Shown: piece by piece, positions 23,479-36,402 of the stretch
Position numbering within the stretch: the stretch's first letter is position 1
Layout: the number at the start of each line of letters is the position of its first letter
Assembly (NCBI GenBank): GCA_031002005.1
Contig: JARYHS010009186.1
Span: forward strand, 184,848,437 to 184,912,436
Direction of reading: 5' to 3'
From: Vandiemenella viatica
Lineage: Eukaryota; Arthropoda; Insecta; Orthoptera; Morabidae
Length of the DNA stretch: 64,000 nt
Position numbers and translations under genes: made by a program
Notes under the pieces: model-generated
The model's input: the letters and a program-made list of their open reading frames with translations, nothing else
Databases searched by the model: none
Told to the model about the DNA's origin: nothing

Positions 23479-26318
23479 ATGAAGATCACATTGGTTTCCG
23501 TCTTATTTCTCGCCGCGACACTGGTACTGCAAGTGGGTGCCAAAGAGGAAGGTCGGTTGATATCCTGTATGTTTTCCAGATAATTATAATGTTAGAATAC
23601 TTCAACCCACGTATGAACTAGACTTCTCCAGTTTGTCAGTGATACCTTTAGATTTTTCTGAGTAAGGAATGCGCCTGTCTTGCATTTCTTCCTGTCGTCA
23701 ATCCCTCGTCTAGCTAGATGCGAACCTCCGTCACTTCCTATCTTGAGCTAACCTTTTCATCTCAACATAACTATGTCTTAAAATATCTGTTTCAAGTGTT
23801 CTAATATCTGTCTTCTAATATCTGGTTCCCTCGGCTGTTCCATCCACTAACGTACTAATTATTTCCGTAAGTCTTAATATGTGGCTCACCATTCCGACTC
23901 TTATTTTTGTAAGTCGTTTGCACAAATTTCTTTATTCATCCGCTATTCGCAAAATACTTTCATTTCTACTTTATCTGACCAGTTGAGCTTAGAAATTCTA
24001 CTATACCACTATATTACTATTGTATTAATTTCTCTTCTCTCTGTTATTCGCATAGTGCATGCTTCACTTTCATAAAATGCTGTATTCCGCACATTCATTT
24101 TTAGAAATTTCTTTCCGAGTCCTAAGTTAATATTTTAAACTGAAAGAGTTCTCTTTTTCAAGAATGCTCTTCTTACTAGGGCTATTTTGCCATTTTTGTT
24201 CAACCATCAGTCCTGAGTTGTTAAATAACAAAATTCCCTTACTTCTTTTGATATCTGTTCACATTTTTAAATTTGATCTTCTGTTATTCCTGTTATTTCT
24301 GCTAATATTGACGATATTTGTTAGTTTTTATTCAATCCAAATTTTTCTTTTAGCGTTTTGTTCAAGCTCATGAAGTCGAATAATTGAAATTCCGATAGAT
24401 TGCTAGAGTCAGTTTCCTACCATAATGTTTTACATTGAACTTAGATATTAGTTCTGTTGAGCCGAATTCGCTTTGAAATAGTTACAATCACTCAATGTAG
24501 TCTGAGATGTCGACAAACGCTGAAGGTTGGCCGTTTAGACCATTCAGAAAACATGTAACTCTTATCAACTGTTCCTAGGTGAAATTTGCGCTGGTTAGTC
24601 TGATAATGAAAACAGCATTCAACATCTGTGCACTTAAAAATAATGATACAATCGTTCAGCTGCTATGTAATTTCCAAATGAAAGAAAACATCTTTCAGTA
24701 ACCAACATAGATTCCCCTTGAATCATTTGTACGAAATACTGCTCTACGGCGGGTACCGTGAAAGTTGGGAGTTTGCCCATGTTGATTAATTTCTAAATCG
24801 TTAGATGTTATGTTACATAATCATCGTTTAACAGAGAACACCCAGTAAGTAATTCTGCAGGTAATGAGTGTAGGTAGCATCAAGAAACAATAAAATATTG
24901 AAAACATTTGACCCATAAGTAACGAATAGGGTTATTTTATTTATTTATATGTACATTCAGATGGTTCGTTATCTAGGATCTACAACGAACCGTTATTCCT
25001 TAATACTGTAATAAAATTTATTCTAAACATAATTTTGTAAAATAAACACTAATCCTATATATTACGAAAATGGTATAAATAATTATTATTATTACTACAC
25101 ACTGTAAATTATCAACCTGTTAGTAAAAACTGTTACCCACTAATACTAAATATCTTGAGTTTTCAAAAGTTCGTTTAACGCTGGCATCCGTTGGAGAATA
25201 AAGCTTTGGTAAATTCAAGAAGCCACACTTCCGGCATCAGCGTTCCACTTAGTTGTTTGTATCTCGTTCGTTTAGAGTATCTTGTGTCATTCCTTAGATG
25301 GCTTGCTGTGTTCTGGCAGGTTGTTGGCTATGCTGAAGCCGATACCGCTCCCTTGCTGCATCTGACATAGCATCTGTCAGCTTATGGAGTTCATTTAACA
25401 GGAGGTTGCTTTGATTGATCCACGAGTATGATAATGCTCTGGCCTCGTATTCGGGAAGACGCAGGCTCGAATTCCCGTTCGGCCATCCAAATTTGGGTTT
25501 CCCTAAATCATCCCAGGTAAATTGTGGGATGGTTCCCTTAAACGCGATGGCCACCTTCCTATTCCTTGCTCCAAGTTCTATCTTGAAGTCGACGAGGGAT
25601 AAAGCCATAAGCAGAAAAAAAAAATAAGACTCAAAGTTGAAGACCTACCTACAGAAAGCATTTCTTCTTTCCCCGTCGGTTGTGACATGTTCCTAAAGTC
25701 GCTTTTAAACGGTCTGTAGTCCCATTGGGCGAAAGTGGCACAGCGCAACAGAGACGATGGACATAGGGGTTTTAATTTTGTCACATTAATGACAACGAAG
25801 CACCAGGTCCATTAGAACGAACAACAAACATACACTTAAGTTATCAATTAAAGATAAACATAAAGATGGGGATTCGTTACCAATTTAGCCTCAAATTTGA
25901 GAGTCATTATTTAATGGAGTACTTTATTTTGTTACCCCGTAACAATAGCTCAGAGAGCGATGCACCACCACAAGCTTCTTTGATCCGCTGCCATCAGTCA
26001 AGTTGCCGTCACAATGCGTCAAGTTGCTTATCGATCAAATATTACGAAAGAAATTAAGCAGAAACACTTTCCGATTGAACTGAGAAGTCTAATGTATACT
26101 TGTTATCTAAACGCCGATTGCACCCTTAGTGCACTGTGTTTGTTTCAGAGAGTGAGCGCATCAGAAGAAACCCAATTGAAACTCCGTGTTTCTACTGCAA
26201 GTGCTACCCCTGCGTCGGGGAGTGCTGCCTGGAGTACGATGAGCCGGCGCCACCTCCTTACCCGCCGCGGCCGCCTACTGCCTACCGCAGGAGCCAAGTC
26301 GCCAGCTTCTCCATATAG
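23479..26318 (+). CDS. Secreted cysteine-rich peptide precursor, paralogue 1 (80 aa)
   Basis: Two coding exons: 23479-23551 and 26149-26318, with a 2597-bp intron (donor GAAG|GTCGGT, acceptor TTTGTTTCAG|AG), phase 1, giving an uninterrupted 80-codon frame. Residues 1-21 (MKITLVSVLFLAATLVLQVGA) minus the last form a textbook signal peptide: one Lys, then a long hydrophobic core, with likely cleavage after Gly20 or Ala21. A short acidic stretch (KEEESE) leads to RIRR at about 27-30, a furin-type site. Then comes the cysteine core CFYCKCYPCVGECC (residues 37-50), a proline-rich segment with PPPYPPRPP, a second dibasic YRR, and the C-terminus SQVASFSI. I do not recognise the family. The shape suits a secreted defence, reproductive or signalling peptide, but function is unknown. 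The ATG was chosen because it follows the TATA box and begins the signal peptide. The stop is the last codon of exon 2. Expression is inferred. Confidence 0.75.
23840..24370 (-). mobile_element. RTE-like LINE fragment in intron 1, copy 1
   Basis: The minus strand reads RRAFLKKRTLSV, LGKKFLKMNVRNTAFY, SEACTMRITERREIN and SRISKLNWSDKV, matching the post-RT region of the LINE at 31623 (KRAFMKKRNLSL, RKNFLKLFVWSTALYG, ETWTLRIPERKKIE, RRMLKIKW). In-frame stops show decay. The same insertion is at 38410-38950, so it predates the gene duplication. Confidence 0.65.
24931..25403 (-). mobile_element. Unit-1-specific insertion, probably a truncated retroelement
   Basis: About 470 bp interrupt homology with unit 2 (empty site near 39530-39537). 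Read on the minus strand it carries a short open frame ending LTDAMSDAARERYRLQHSQQ before a stop, then AT-rich sequence finishing in a (TAAA)n-like run at 24940-24950, as in LINE 3' tails. No target-site duplication is clear. Family not identified. Confidence 0.5.
25410..25627 (+). mobile_element. SINE-1 family copy in intron 1, paralogue 1
   Basis: Head with GCTCTGGCCTCGTATTCGGG, degenerate B box GCTCGAATTCC, body CCATCCAAATTTGGG, CAGGTAAATTGTGGGATGG, CCTTCCTATTCCTTG and a tail GCAGAAAAAAAAAA. The same copy is at 39545-39740, so it was present before duplication. Confidence 0.8.
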
Positions 26319-26759
26319 GTTTGTCTCGCAGTACATTGCCATATATACTGCGGAATATTGGAAAGCAAATGGTATATGTTCGCGCAGTGATGCCCCAAAA
26401 ACATTTTAATTCCTCACCTGTACTATAAGCTTTTAATATTTACCTGAGGTGTTTTTTTTTATGCAAATCTAGACCCTACCCTCCATGGTGTGATGTCTGG
26501 TGGGACTCTCTCACCAACCCTCTATGGTGAGGTGAGATCTTAATGGATCCCTCCCTCTTCTGCCAACGACCTCGTAACTTTTGGATATCATTTCTTTAGC
26601 TCTCCTTTTTTCAAGGGTGGTAACCACCCCCCCCCAACCCCCTCTAAATTTGTGATAGGTAGTTTTTAGATTATTATTTTTAGCTCTACTGTTCGTCAAG
26701 GAATTGAAAATATGACGTGAGATTTCTGTCAAGGACCAAACGTCAAGGGATTGGGTGAC

Positions 26760-27545
26760 CACCCCTCATTACAGTTGTCGGACGTCGTGGGCAGGGCAGA
26801 CTGGTAAAACAGGAAATGTGGCGAACTGTGGCGGACCTAAAATCAGACTTTAATTCTGGGCAGCGTAAAAGTGTGTCTGAACATACACTGCATCGAACAC
26901 CTCAACATTCCGCAACCGACTGAAACGGGCACGCGACAATCGTCACTGGACTTTGTCGGAGTGCCAGAGCGTTGTATGGTCTCATGAATACCGATACCTT
27001 CTTCATCATGCCAATAGGAGGGTGCGAATCAGTCGTTTTCCAGGGGAAGAGCTTCTTGACACCTGTACTGCGCGACGGAGACAAGCTGCCGGTGGCTCAA
27101 TTATGTTCCGGGGATCGTGGGCATCCATGGGTCCATTGGAGCTCGTGCAGACCACGTACACCCTTCATGACGACCATGTTTCCCAACGGCAGTGGCATTT
27201 TTCGTCAAGATAATGCGCCTTGTCACAAGGCTGGGAACGTGAAGGAGTGCTTCGAGAGAACACAGTGGCTAGATGCAATTGATGTGCTGCCCCACCAACT
27301 TGCCAGATCTGAACCACCAATTGAAAACATCTGGGATGTGATTGAACGTGGCGTCAGAACTCATCGCCCCCTTCCAGGGAATTTACGGTAATTAGGTGAG
27401 TTGTGTGTGCAGATGTGCCACCTCCCTCCAGCGGCCTAGCAAGGCCTCATTGCTTCCATGCCAAAACACGTCGCCGATGTTATCCATGCCGACGGTGGAC
27501 ACACCGGCTATTAGGAAGGTGGTCGTAATGTTTAGGCTGATCAGT
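26760..27545 (+). mobile_element. Tc1-like transposon relic in intron 2, paralogue 1
   Basis: Translations in shifting frames give VVGRRG..LVKQEMWRTVADL, RLYGLMNTDTFF-like text and then an open stretch (26972-27391) with FRQDNAPCHKAGNVKE and IENIWDVIERGVRTH. These match the second catalytic Asp (Q-D-N-A-P-C-H) and the final acidic residue region (P-I-E-N-x-W-D) of Tc1-type DDE transposases. The right end, ACACTGATCAGCC on the minus strand at about 27534-27546, resembles a Tc1/mariner TIR; the left end is missing. Frameshifts make it inactive. The matching relic in paralogue 2 is at 40880-41705. Confidence 0.8.
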
Positions 27546-27927
27546 GTATTTGCGTCTTTCTAAACCATGCCGTTTGAAACTTCGGTGTATATACAACTGC
27601 TACAGTGCTTTACTCGTGGCCTAATACATTTGGCGACAAGGAAAAAAGTTTCTAAAAGAAATTTCTTAAGAAAACAGTGCTTTGTTGCTGCAATTGAATC
27701 TCCTTAAGTTGCTTGTTTCCCCCCAATAAAATTATTAAACGTTTTCTAGGTGTCATTAGTTTGACTGAAAAGAAAGTTTCGACACAAAATGCACTAGAGT
27801 ATTCAATTAAAATGTAATTCAGTGATAACGCGTCGGTAAGATAGATTGAATTACAGTTGCGCTGGCTTTTTTTAAAGTAATTATTTATTGTGATATGATT
27901 TTAGTAATGATCGTACCCTCTTCGTAG

Positions 27928-28045
27928 GTATCCGTGAGCTGGTGGATGGAGGCTCTTCCTGGACGATGACTGGCGTCTGCTTCATCCATTACGCACTTAA
28001 TGTAGTTTCACACACACAAATAAAGTCTTCAAGCTGAACCCTGTG
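27928..28045 (+). other. Exon 3 (3' UTR) and poly(A) signal of peptide gene 1
   Basis: Exon start is inferred from the acceptor CCCTCTTCGTAG|GTATCC, and AATAAA at 28019-28024 with a GT-rich stretch (TGTGTTGTACTG) after it marks the end. The segment is strongly kept in unit 2 (42069-42186). With exon 2 ending exactly at its TAG and donor GTTTGT following, exon 3 is entirely non-coding. Cleavage should fall around 28040-28045. Confidence 0.6.
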
Positions 28046-31000
28046 TTGTACTGCCTCTCCCTCTCCACTTCACCAATTAACGGACTCAGTGACCTGCACT
28101 CGACACAAACCTGGGTCCTCGACCAAAACACTAAAGTTATTTCAACCAGTTTTATATGAATTAAAAGAAATTACAAAATACTATATTCTTACAAAAATCC
28201 AAATCCGTCATCGCGAATTTCTGTGCACGATAAAGAGCACAGCACGCCAGCCGAAACGTAAGCTTTTTACTCTACACAGTTCCCGCCACTACACTGGAAG
28301 CAAGTCTGCAGAGTTCCACCTTACACGTTCAGTTTATTAAACATATTAATTATTTGTTAAAATTATGGTAGAAAACGAATATCTTCATTTTTTTATACAT
28401 AGTCATATATACAGGAGCACATTTAACTTCCTAATTTTAGTAATTTTATGTTTCTTTAATCAATTTTCGTTTTTAGCAGCATAACTGAAGCCATATTGGC
28501 TGAACGCATCACTTCATAAAAATCTATTTTTGTCAGCACACTTTTAAAACAAAATCATTCTCTATTGAGCCAATTATTATCAATTTTACCTTCAGAAGCG
28601 TCCATTGCGAATCTCATCTGAAATTTTGATTCCCTAAATCTGTTTGTTTTTGCTATATAATTCTTCTTAAATAAATAATTCAACCACGTTTACCGTTGAA
28701 GGTCCTCGGAAGAGTATATAACGTTTTATATTAGCAAGGGACCTACAATTGTAGTCAGATGTCATTACTTGATATTTTTTCTACATTTAAATTAATAAAG
28801 GAATTAAAGTAATAAGGAATTTTTATTCGTAATGAAACGCTCCGAGAAAACCTTAGGTTCTTCGGGGCTTGAAGATGATGCAGAAACGGATGTGCTTTTC
28901 CCTCCATTTTCTAAAAATTATCGAGCATCTCGTCACTGGCTAGAGATGCTATAAATCCAACTCCTGTTAAGTGAAGTAACTGGTGCGTAAGAAGATAAGA
29001 TGCGCTCTTATAAAAGATTGGACTCCGAAGAGATTTACAGCAGCAGTCGTTGCGCGTTAAAGACTGTTAAAAAAAAACTGCACTCACTGAAGTGGAATAT
29101 AAATGAATGTGCATGAAGACAATATTCCTCTCCGTGTATAGGGAAATGAGTCGGGCTACAAGGAATATTTTAACGCATGTTTCATTATATAAACACGAGG
29201 ACGAAAAATAATTTGTCTTTTGTTTTGACTTCACATATCTTTTAGATTACCGTTCCTTTGATACCTGGTGAGAAAGTATATTTTAAACAACTTGTGACTT
29301 ATTTCCTCGTAGATACTTCACAGGTTTAATAAAAAATATCGTGTTACATGATGATTGCACAACTACGACGTTACTCTTATTCTTTACATGTTGGTAAAGT
29401 CTGTTTCTTTCATAGACCTGGAGAAACTAGGTGCCAATCTACTGTTCTCAATAAACCGACTGTGTTCACGCTATAGAATTCTTAACCTAAAAATCTAATC
29501 GGATTCAAAAATATGTATTTTTTTAGAATAGCATCAAAAACATTGCTGTATATTCTTATTAAAAATTGTAGCATTAAGCTTCGTGCCTACAATTTAGTTA
29601 AGCAAGGATTAAAATAATAACCAGAGAAGATCTGAAATCGAGACATTATACGATTTGATAAGTCTATTAACTATTCATGGGAAGTAGAAAACGTTATATC
29701 ATGATATTCAACTTAACGTTTAAGCAATTTTGAGATTTAATGATGATGCAACCTCTGAAAGAAACTGTTTTTATGAGCATGAAATCAATCGTTAGATAGA
29801 GGAACCAAAAATTCGGATAAATCAGCCCAATAAATCATATTACAATATTAAATGTCAGGTTACCTTTTAAACTTATTCCTATTCTATTTCTACAGACAGA
29901 CAATAATGTGGTTAATGCTTCAAACTAGCATAACTGTTCGGGATGACTGCTGAAATTTTACAGAAAATAAAATTTAGAAAAATTATTGAGGATATTGTAA
30001 ATATTGTTCAAGAGTGACCCGTAAACTTTTTATAATCTCTGTGGATCTGAACAGCCAGTTTTCTATATTCACAGGAACGTGAGTAATCAACACACCAACA
30101 AAATCTGTGACCTTTTCAACATCATATGAATTATATTAGCACTCGCTTATTTTCAATTCCATTCTGGATTAAATCGAGTACATTTCAATGTTATTGCAAA
30201 AACCACTTTACGTTAGTGTCTTTTCGCTCAGTGATGAGAAACGGAGAGAGGCTGCTGACATCGTTATCGCAATCCTATGGCAAAAACATTAAGCTGTATA
30301 TCCACCAACCACAAGAGTGATTCACAGGACTGGAGTGACGAACTTTGTCGTCAGTTAAATGCATCAAGCACTCTTTTGTTTGAAATAAATGTGAATTGTA
30401 AAAAAAAAAAATTGAATTAACTGGTAACTACCTTATAACATCGCACAAAATGAGAAATTAAACCAGCAACCAAATGAAAAATGTTAAACAAAAAATTATA
30501 TTAGTGAGTGTCAGACAGTTAATGATAAATTCGAAACAAACTAACAAAAATGGTACAATGCAAAGCCATGGGAGAGAGGAAAAATAACTATACCCTTCTG
30601 CGAATAAAAGTAATAGATGACAAACAAGTTCAAATCATTACCGTGAATTTTGCAGCATTAATAAATAAAATAAGTAAATAACCTTTACAGGATGACACCG
30701 TATATTACGTTTCTTTCACCAAATAACTAATATTGAAGTTACTTGATAGAACTATCTTTGCTTTAATAATTAGAATTGCGTGTTTATTGGTTGTTAATAC
30801 TGGAAGTCTAATATAAATGTAAGGTAACATCCGTCTTCATCTGCGACTTAATTCAGTATGAGACTCTTCAGTGTTCTTTACTTAGTCATGGAACCCTGGA
30901 TTTTAAAAGCAAATACACATTCAAAACATCTGACATAGTAAAGCAGTCAATCACATAATACATTTGCTACAACCTGCGAATACTGTGTTCAAAAGCACTG

Positions 31001-31622
31001 TACATGCCACCACGCAGTTGTGGTAGGGTTATTGGCTGAGGAGGCTTAAACACTGAAGCTTTCGCATAACCACACACAAAGTAATTGCATGAGGTGAGGA
31101 TCAACAGTGGTTTTGGACAGATTGATAGGAACATGTTGCATCGAAGGTTGCAAAAACATGATTATCGAATTGATATCTACATAATCATTAAGGAGATGCA
31201 TATAGAGCGTTTACAATATCTACAAAGAAAATTTGTACCTTTATATATGATTTTAAAATTTTGTGACAATATTTAAAGTGATATAGCTACAGTAAACTTA
31301 TGAAATCACTTCAGTTGTTTATAATGACCCTGTATATGCTTTTCCCTGTCTTGCGCTTACCAAATTAATTTTTTAATATCGTTTTCATATGTTATTCAAC
31401 CTGTTTGACGGGTAGCCTTCAGCCTTTTTCGTGCTAGTAGATATCCGCAGTGAAAACCTGGAAAAAAAAACTCATTCACAATAATTATCAGTTTATTCCT
31501 TTCCAACTCGTATTCTTCCCCTGTACTTATTTTGCAATAATAATCTAAAAATATATGTTCATTGTAACTTGTTAAAATTTACACAGTTCCACTTTTTCAT
31601 ATACAAAAACTACGAAATTTTT
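28046..31622. other. Duplicated non-coding DNA downstream of gene 1
   Basis: No gene recognised. The whole stretch has a counterpart in unit 2 (about 42187-47730, interrupted by the LINE). Short open frames such as 31085-31276 are kept in both units at the DNA level but change length, so they are not convincing genes. Confidence 0.45.
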
Positions 31623-34600
31623 GGTGTGTAAGGGTTTGGGAGAGACTGTACTAGCCGTTTCCAACCAAATGTCAAATTCTCCTTCACGTGGTACACCCTG
31701 TTTGCACGGACGAGGCTCTGGTGACTGAAAGATTCCCGGTATAAGGAGTCACCCACTGCTTGCCAACGGAATCCGAAAGGAGGGCGGAAGAGTAGGGAGC
31801 GGTTCAGGGCACCCTCTTGCCCTTGGGGTAGGAAACGGTCCCTAAAGGCGGGTGAATCAGAAATGATCAACGGCATGGGGATGCAGAAGGCAACAAGAAA
31901 CCACTGCATTAAAGACCCAAAGGATATCCCGAGGATATGTAATCTTCTCAAATTACATATATCAAGATGGCTTCTTAATGTGTAAAATATTCCGGAGGTA
32001 TAATAGTCTCCCAATCGGATCTCCCGGTTTGGACTGCTCAGGGAGGACTCATCAGAATGGATAGAAACATTCTACGAGTCGGAGCGTGGAATGTTAGAAG
32101 TCTGAATAGAGCAGGCAGGTTAGAAAACTTAAAAACGGAGATGCAACAACTTAAGTTAGATGTTGTTGGGATTAGTGAGATTAAATGGAAGGACACACAG
32201 GATTTCTGGTATGGGGAACACAGGATAATTAGCACACAAGCTGTCAATGGAGTTACTGGTGTAGGATTTGTAATGAACAAGAAATTAGGGAAACGGGTGA
32301 GTTATTATGAAAAGTTAAGTGACAGGATTATTTTCATGAAGTTAGAAACCAATTCCGTTCCAACCATTTTAGTGCAAGTGTATATGCCAAAGTCACACGA
32401 AGATGACGAAGAAATATAAAAAATATACTCTGTAATTGAATAATTAATCCAATATGTTAAGGGGGAGGAAAATCTAATAATCATGGGTGATTGGAATGCG
32501 ATGGTGGGAGAAGGAAAAGAGGGTAATACTGTAGGAAGTTTTGGTGTAGGAGAAAGAAATGAGCGAGGAAGCAGGTTACTAGAATTTTGTGAAAGATATA
32601 AGCTAGTAGGGACACTGTTTAAGAACCATGCAAGAAGAATATACACCTGGGAACGTCCTGGGGATACAGGCAGATATCAGCTAGATTAAATAATTGTCAA
32701 ACAGTGATTCAGGAATCAAGTTCTAGACTTTAATGCGTACCCAGGAGCAGACATAGACTCTGGCCATAATATGATAATAATCAAGTGAAATTTAAGCGAA
32801 TAAGGAAGCAGTATAAGCAGAACAGACTGGAAGTGAATAAACTCAAACATTCTAGCACGAGAGAAAAATTTGCAGAAATGGTAGACTTAGGTCTAAGAAG
32901 TAACTCTGAGAGGACCTCAACCGAGGACGAATGGAATAAAGACCGAAATAATGAAAGCTGGTAAAGAAACATTAAGCTTTAGGGAACAAGCTGCCAGAAC
33001 ACCGTGGATCACGAGAAGAAATTTTGGAACTGATGGATCAGAGGAGAAGGTACAAAAATGCTCAGGACGAAGCAGGAAGAGAGCATTATGGGCAATTTAG
33101 AAATCAAATAAACAGGAAATGCAAAATAGCAACAACAAAAAATGGCTGCAAGAAAAGTGTGAAGAAGTAGAAAAGGAAATGGTCGTAGGTAAAGTAGATG
33201 TTGCATATAGGAAGATCAAACAGAATTTTGGAGAAATGAAGAAAAGAGGTATGAACATTAAAGCTGCCGATGGGAAACCTCTTTTAAGCTCAGAAGATAG
33301 AGCTAACCGATGGAAAGAATACATTGAGAAAGTGTATGTTGGGGACGACTTGAACAATGGTGTAATGGAAAAGGAAGGTGATGTCGACATTGATGACTTA
33401 GGAGATCCTGTTTTGAGGACAGAATTTAATAAAGTTCTAAATGACTTGAAAGCAAATAAGGCAGTTGGAATTGATGAGATTCCTGCAGAACTTCTCAAAT
33501 CCTTAGGAGAAGAAGGAATCGAAAGATTATTCAAGCTGATATCAAAAAGTTATGAAAAAAGAGAAAATCCAACTGATTTTAATAAAAATATCATCTTCAC
33601 ACTTCCAAGCCGACAAATGTGAGAATTATCGCACCATTAGTCTAACATCACATGCTTCAAAATTACTGACTAGAATAATATACAGAAGGATGGAAAGGGT
33701 AGGAGAAGAGATAGTAGGTGAAAATCAATTTGGGTTTAAGAAAAATCGTGGTACAAGGGAAGCAATTCTGTCTTTAAGATTAATACTTGAAGGGCGGATC
33801 AAGAAAAACAAAAATACTTTTATGGGATTTGTTGATTTGGAAAAAAAACTTTTGACAATGTTAGGTGGGACAAGATGTTCAAAATTTTAAAGAAGTCAGG
33901 TCTAAAGTATCGAGATAGAAGAACACTCTATAAACTATATAAGAATCAAGTGGCTGTATCAAAAGTAGAGAATCACGAGAAGCATGCATCAGTTATAAAG
34001 GTTGTGAGACAAGGTTTTAGTCTATCCCCGTTAATATTCAACTTGCATGTAGAAGAAGCAATGAAGAAAGTCAAAGAAAAATTTCCATGTGGCATAAGTT
34101 TTCAGGGAGAAAAAATCAGTATGCTACGATTTGCTGATGACATTGTCTTGTTAGCAGAGAGGGCTGAGGGTATTGAGAAGTTACTGAGTGGCATGAACAA
34201 AATACTGAAGGAAGATTTTGGACTGTATATAAATCAAAGCAAGACAAAAGTGATGAAATGTAGCAGGAATATTACCAATACTAGTTGATTAAATATAAAA
34301 ATAGGATCGGATGCAATAGGAGAAGTAAGTGAATTCTGTTACTTGGGAAGCATAATTACAACCGATGGCCGAAGCAGGAATAATGTTAAAAGCAGAATAG
34401 TACTAGCAAAACGAGCCTTCATGAAAAAGAGAAACCTTTCACTTTCAAATATTGATTTAGGAATTAGAAAGAACTTTTTAAAACTCTTTGTGTGGAGCAC
34501 AGCACTTTATGGTAGAGAAACATGGACTTTAAGAATACCGGAAAGAAAGAAAATTGAAGCATTTGAAATGTGGTGCTACAGAAGAATGCTGAAAATTAAG

Positions 34601-34930
34601 TGGACAAGTAAGAAATGAACGTGTTTTGGAAATGATGGGTGAGAAAAGAAGTTTGTGGATGAAGCTTATAGAAAGAAGAGACTGGCTGGTAGGTCATATT
34701 TTGAGACATGCTGGATTGGTTAATTTGTTAGTGGAGGGAACAGTGGAAGGTAAGAACTGTAGAGGAAGACAGAGATTATAATATATGAAGCAGATAATTG
34801 AGGACGTGTGTTGTAAGGGGTATGTACTGTAGAAATGAAGAGGTTAGCACAGGATAGGAAGGGATGGAAGATGGAGGAATGCATCAAAAAAGTCGAAAGA
34901 CTGACGACACCAAAAAAAATAAAAAAAAAA
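31623..34930 (+). mobile_element. RTE-like non-LTR retrotransposon, near full length, inactive
   Basis: A 5' leader to 32056, then an endonuclease domain (from 32057: WNVRSLN, LDVVGISEIKW, VQVYMPKS; MGDWNAMVG at 32483; a degraded DSGHNMI at about 32755), a reverse transcriptase (IPAELLKSLGEEG, NYRTISLTSHASKL, NQFGFKKNRGTREA, FVDLEK, RQGFSLSPLIF, FADDIV at 34130-34147) and a post-RT tail (TALYGRETWTLR, EMWCYRRMLKIKW, ERRDWLVGHILRH). The order and GDWNA and FADD motifs place it near the RTE clade. Dead: TAA at 32417-32419, more stops in the endonuclease, and frameshifts near 33600 and in an A run near 33845. The 3' end is an A-rich tail. It interrupts DNA that is continuous in unit 2, so it inserted after duplication. 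Confidence 0.85.
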
Positions 34931-36402
34931 TTTCCTTATGCAATATTGTTACACAGAGGTTATATCAATTAAAAAAATTAAACATTTATTGTAAATTTGA
35001 GCCTGCATTCACATTCAAGTTCACGCTTCCAGTACCAACACTCGCTTACATCTCTGAAAACCATGTGCAACCCGCAACATCACAGAGTTTTTAGTTTCAT
35101 GGCTGATATAGTACTCCAAGTACATTCGTCTCTGGTAGTAAAAAAAGGTGGGAAAATACGATACAGTAATGTCGGCAGCTCTCACAGAAAAAATAGAGGA
35201 AAAATAAATACAACTAACTGTGGTGACCCAAATGATTACGTCTGTACTGTTGAATTCTCGTAAGAGCTTTAAAACTTCAAATAATTTCATTTGATTACAT
35301 TGGTTCAACAAAGCTGAGTAATATAAATTTTGAAAACATTTGATCGTTTCTTAACAAAGGAAATATTTCAATCTGCTGTGCAAGTAATTACACTGTTATT
35401 GAAGATGAATTTGGCACACGAGTAAAAATCAAATATAGATAGTTGATTAGGCTAAACAATAAAACGTAGTACAGCAATCAAACATGGAACGAGATAGGGG
35501 GGGGGGGGTCGGGAAGAATGTAAACACTCAGTCTTGTGACACCAATGGTAAAATTTGCGCATTATTTACGTTTTTTTTTAAAATTCGAATATAGATAAAC
35601 AATAAAATTGTTAAAGCTTTGAATCTCGTATTTTCATTTTAAAGTGAATATTCTAAGCTTTTGAGTCAGGAATTCAGATTTTCGCCACACAAACAAACAT
35701 AAAGTGTAATAGCGTTGGTAAGGTTAAACAAGGAAGCGTCGTAATTAGTTATCAGGCATTACTGAGAGTGACATTCTGTGTATAGAAACGTAACTTTTTA
35801 TTATTAATATTCATAATAAGATAAAAAGAGCAGATATCAGTAAAAGTTTTACCCTGAATATCAATTGCTTTTATTATTCAGTGGATCCCATTAAATAAAA
35901 GTTGGTCTAGTATTTTAATCGCGTTGCATGTCCCTAGCAGCTTCATCATGAAACAATCATGACAGCTGAGTGTTATGAGCCCTAAAGTAAAAGGCATTAT
36001 AAACTATTACTTTATATTGTCAAAAAAAAATATAACAACAAAATTGCGAAAAGGCAAACAATGACGTGCCTGAAGTTCAGCGACCCCATATTTATTTGTG
36101 AGAAACGTATTGATTTATGAAGGAGTCGTCTAGAACGGAATATAAAAGGAGAATCAAAACAAAACAAAAATTGTGGCGTCAAATATTCCAAGCATTATGC
36201 GTATTAGACCATTTGGAACATTTCATCTTCAATCCAGAAGAAACGTGAAAATTAGTTTTTCTGAAAGAAAAACGTGTTATTTCACCATCATGCATTTTAA
36301 ATTTTAAACATCACTTCGTATAATGTATTACATCTCGAAATGACTCTAGCCCTATAGTAAATTGTACTGTAGAAAGTTAATGCTTCAGATCTTGAAGGAG
36401 TG
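34931..36402. other. Distal part of duplication unit 1, no gene
   Basis: Matches 47757-47935 and 49887-50723 of unit 2. It contains a run of 12 G's at 35497-35508, in a ~330-bp part lacking from unit 2. No coding evidence. Confidence 0.45.

Larger units (their letters stand above)
18735..36402. repeat. Tandem segmental duplication, unit 1
   Basis: 18735-19154 matches 36401-36767, and 22187-36402 matches 36862-50723, collinearly apart from unit-specific insertions. Unit 1 alone has 19155-22186 (LINE and mariner relics and the SINE head), an insertion at 24931-25403, the RTE-like LINE at 31623-34930, and about 330 bp at 35484-35814. The unit ends at GAAGGAGTG, the same motif that ends unit 2. 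It carries peptide gene 1. Confidence 0.85.

Noticed and set aside
23290..23583. 97-codon frame starting upstream of the TATA box
   Set aside because: Its 5' half lies in the promoter and its 3' end in intron 1. Only codons from 23479 to 23551 are used in the spliced model.
26014..26409. 131-codon frame overlapping exon 2 (and 40147-40527 in unit 2)
   Set aside because: Different frame from the cysteine exon. It lacks the splice phase match, and the cysteine frame joins exon 1 perfectly in both copies.
31085..31276. 63-codon frame repeated in unit 2 at 47233-47421
   Set aside because: The similarity is due to the segmental duplication. The C-terminal half differs by a frameshift, and there is no start or splice support.
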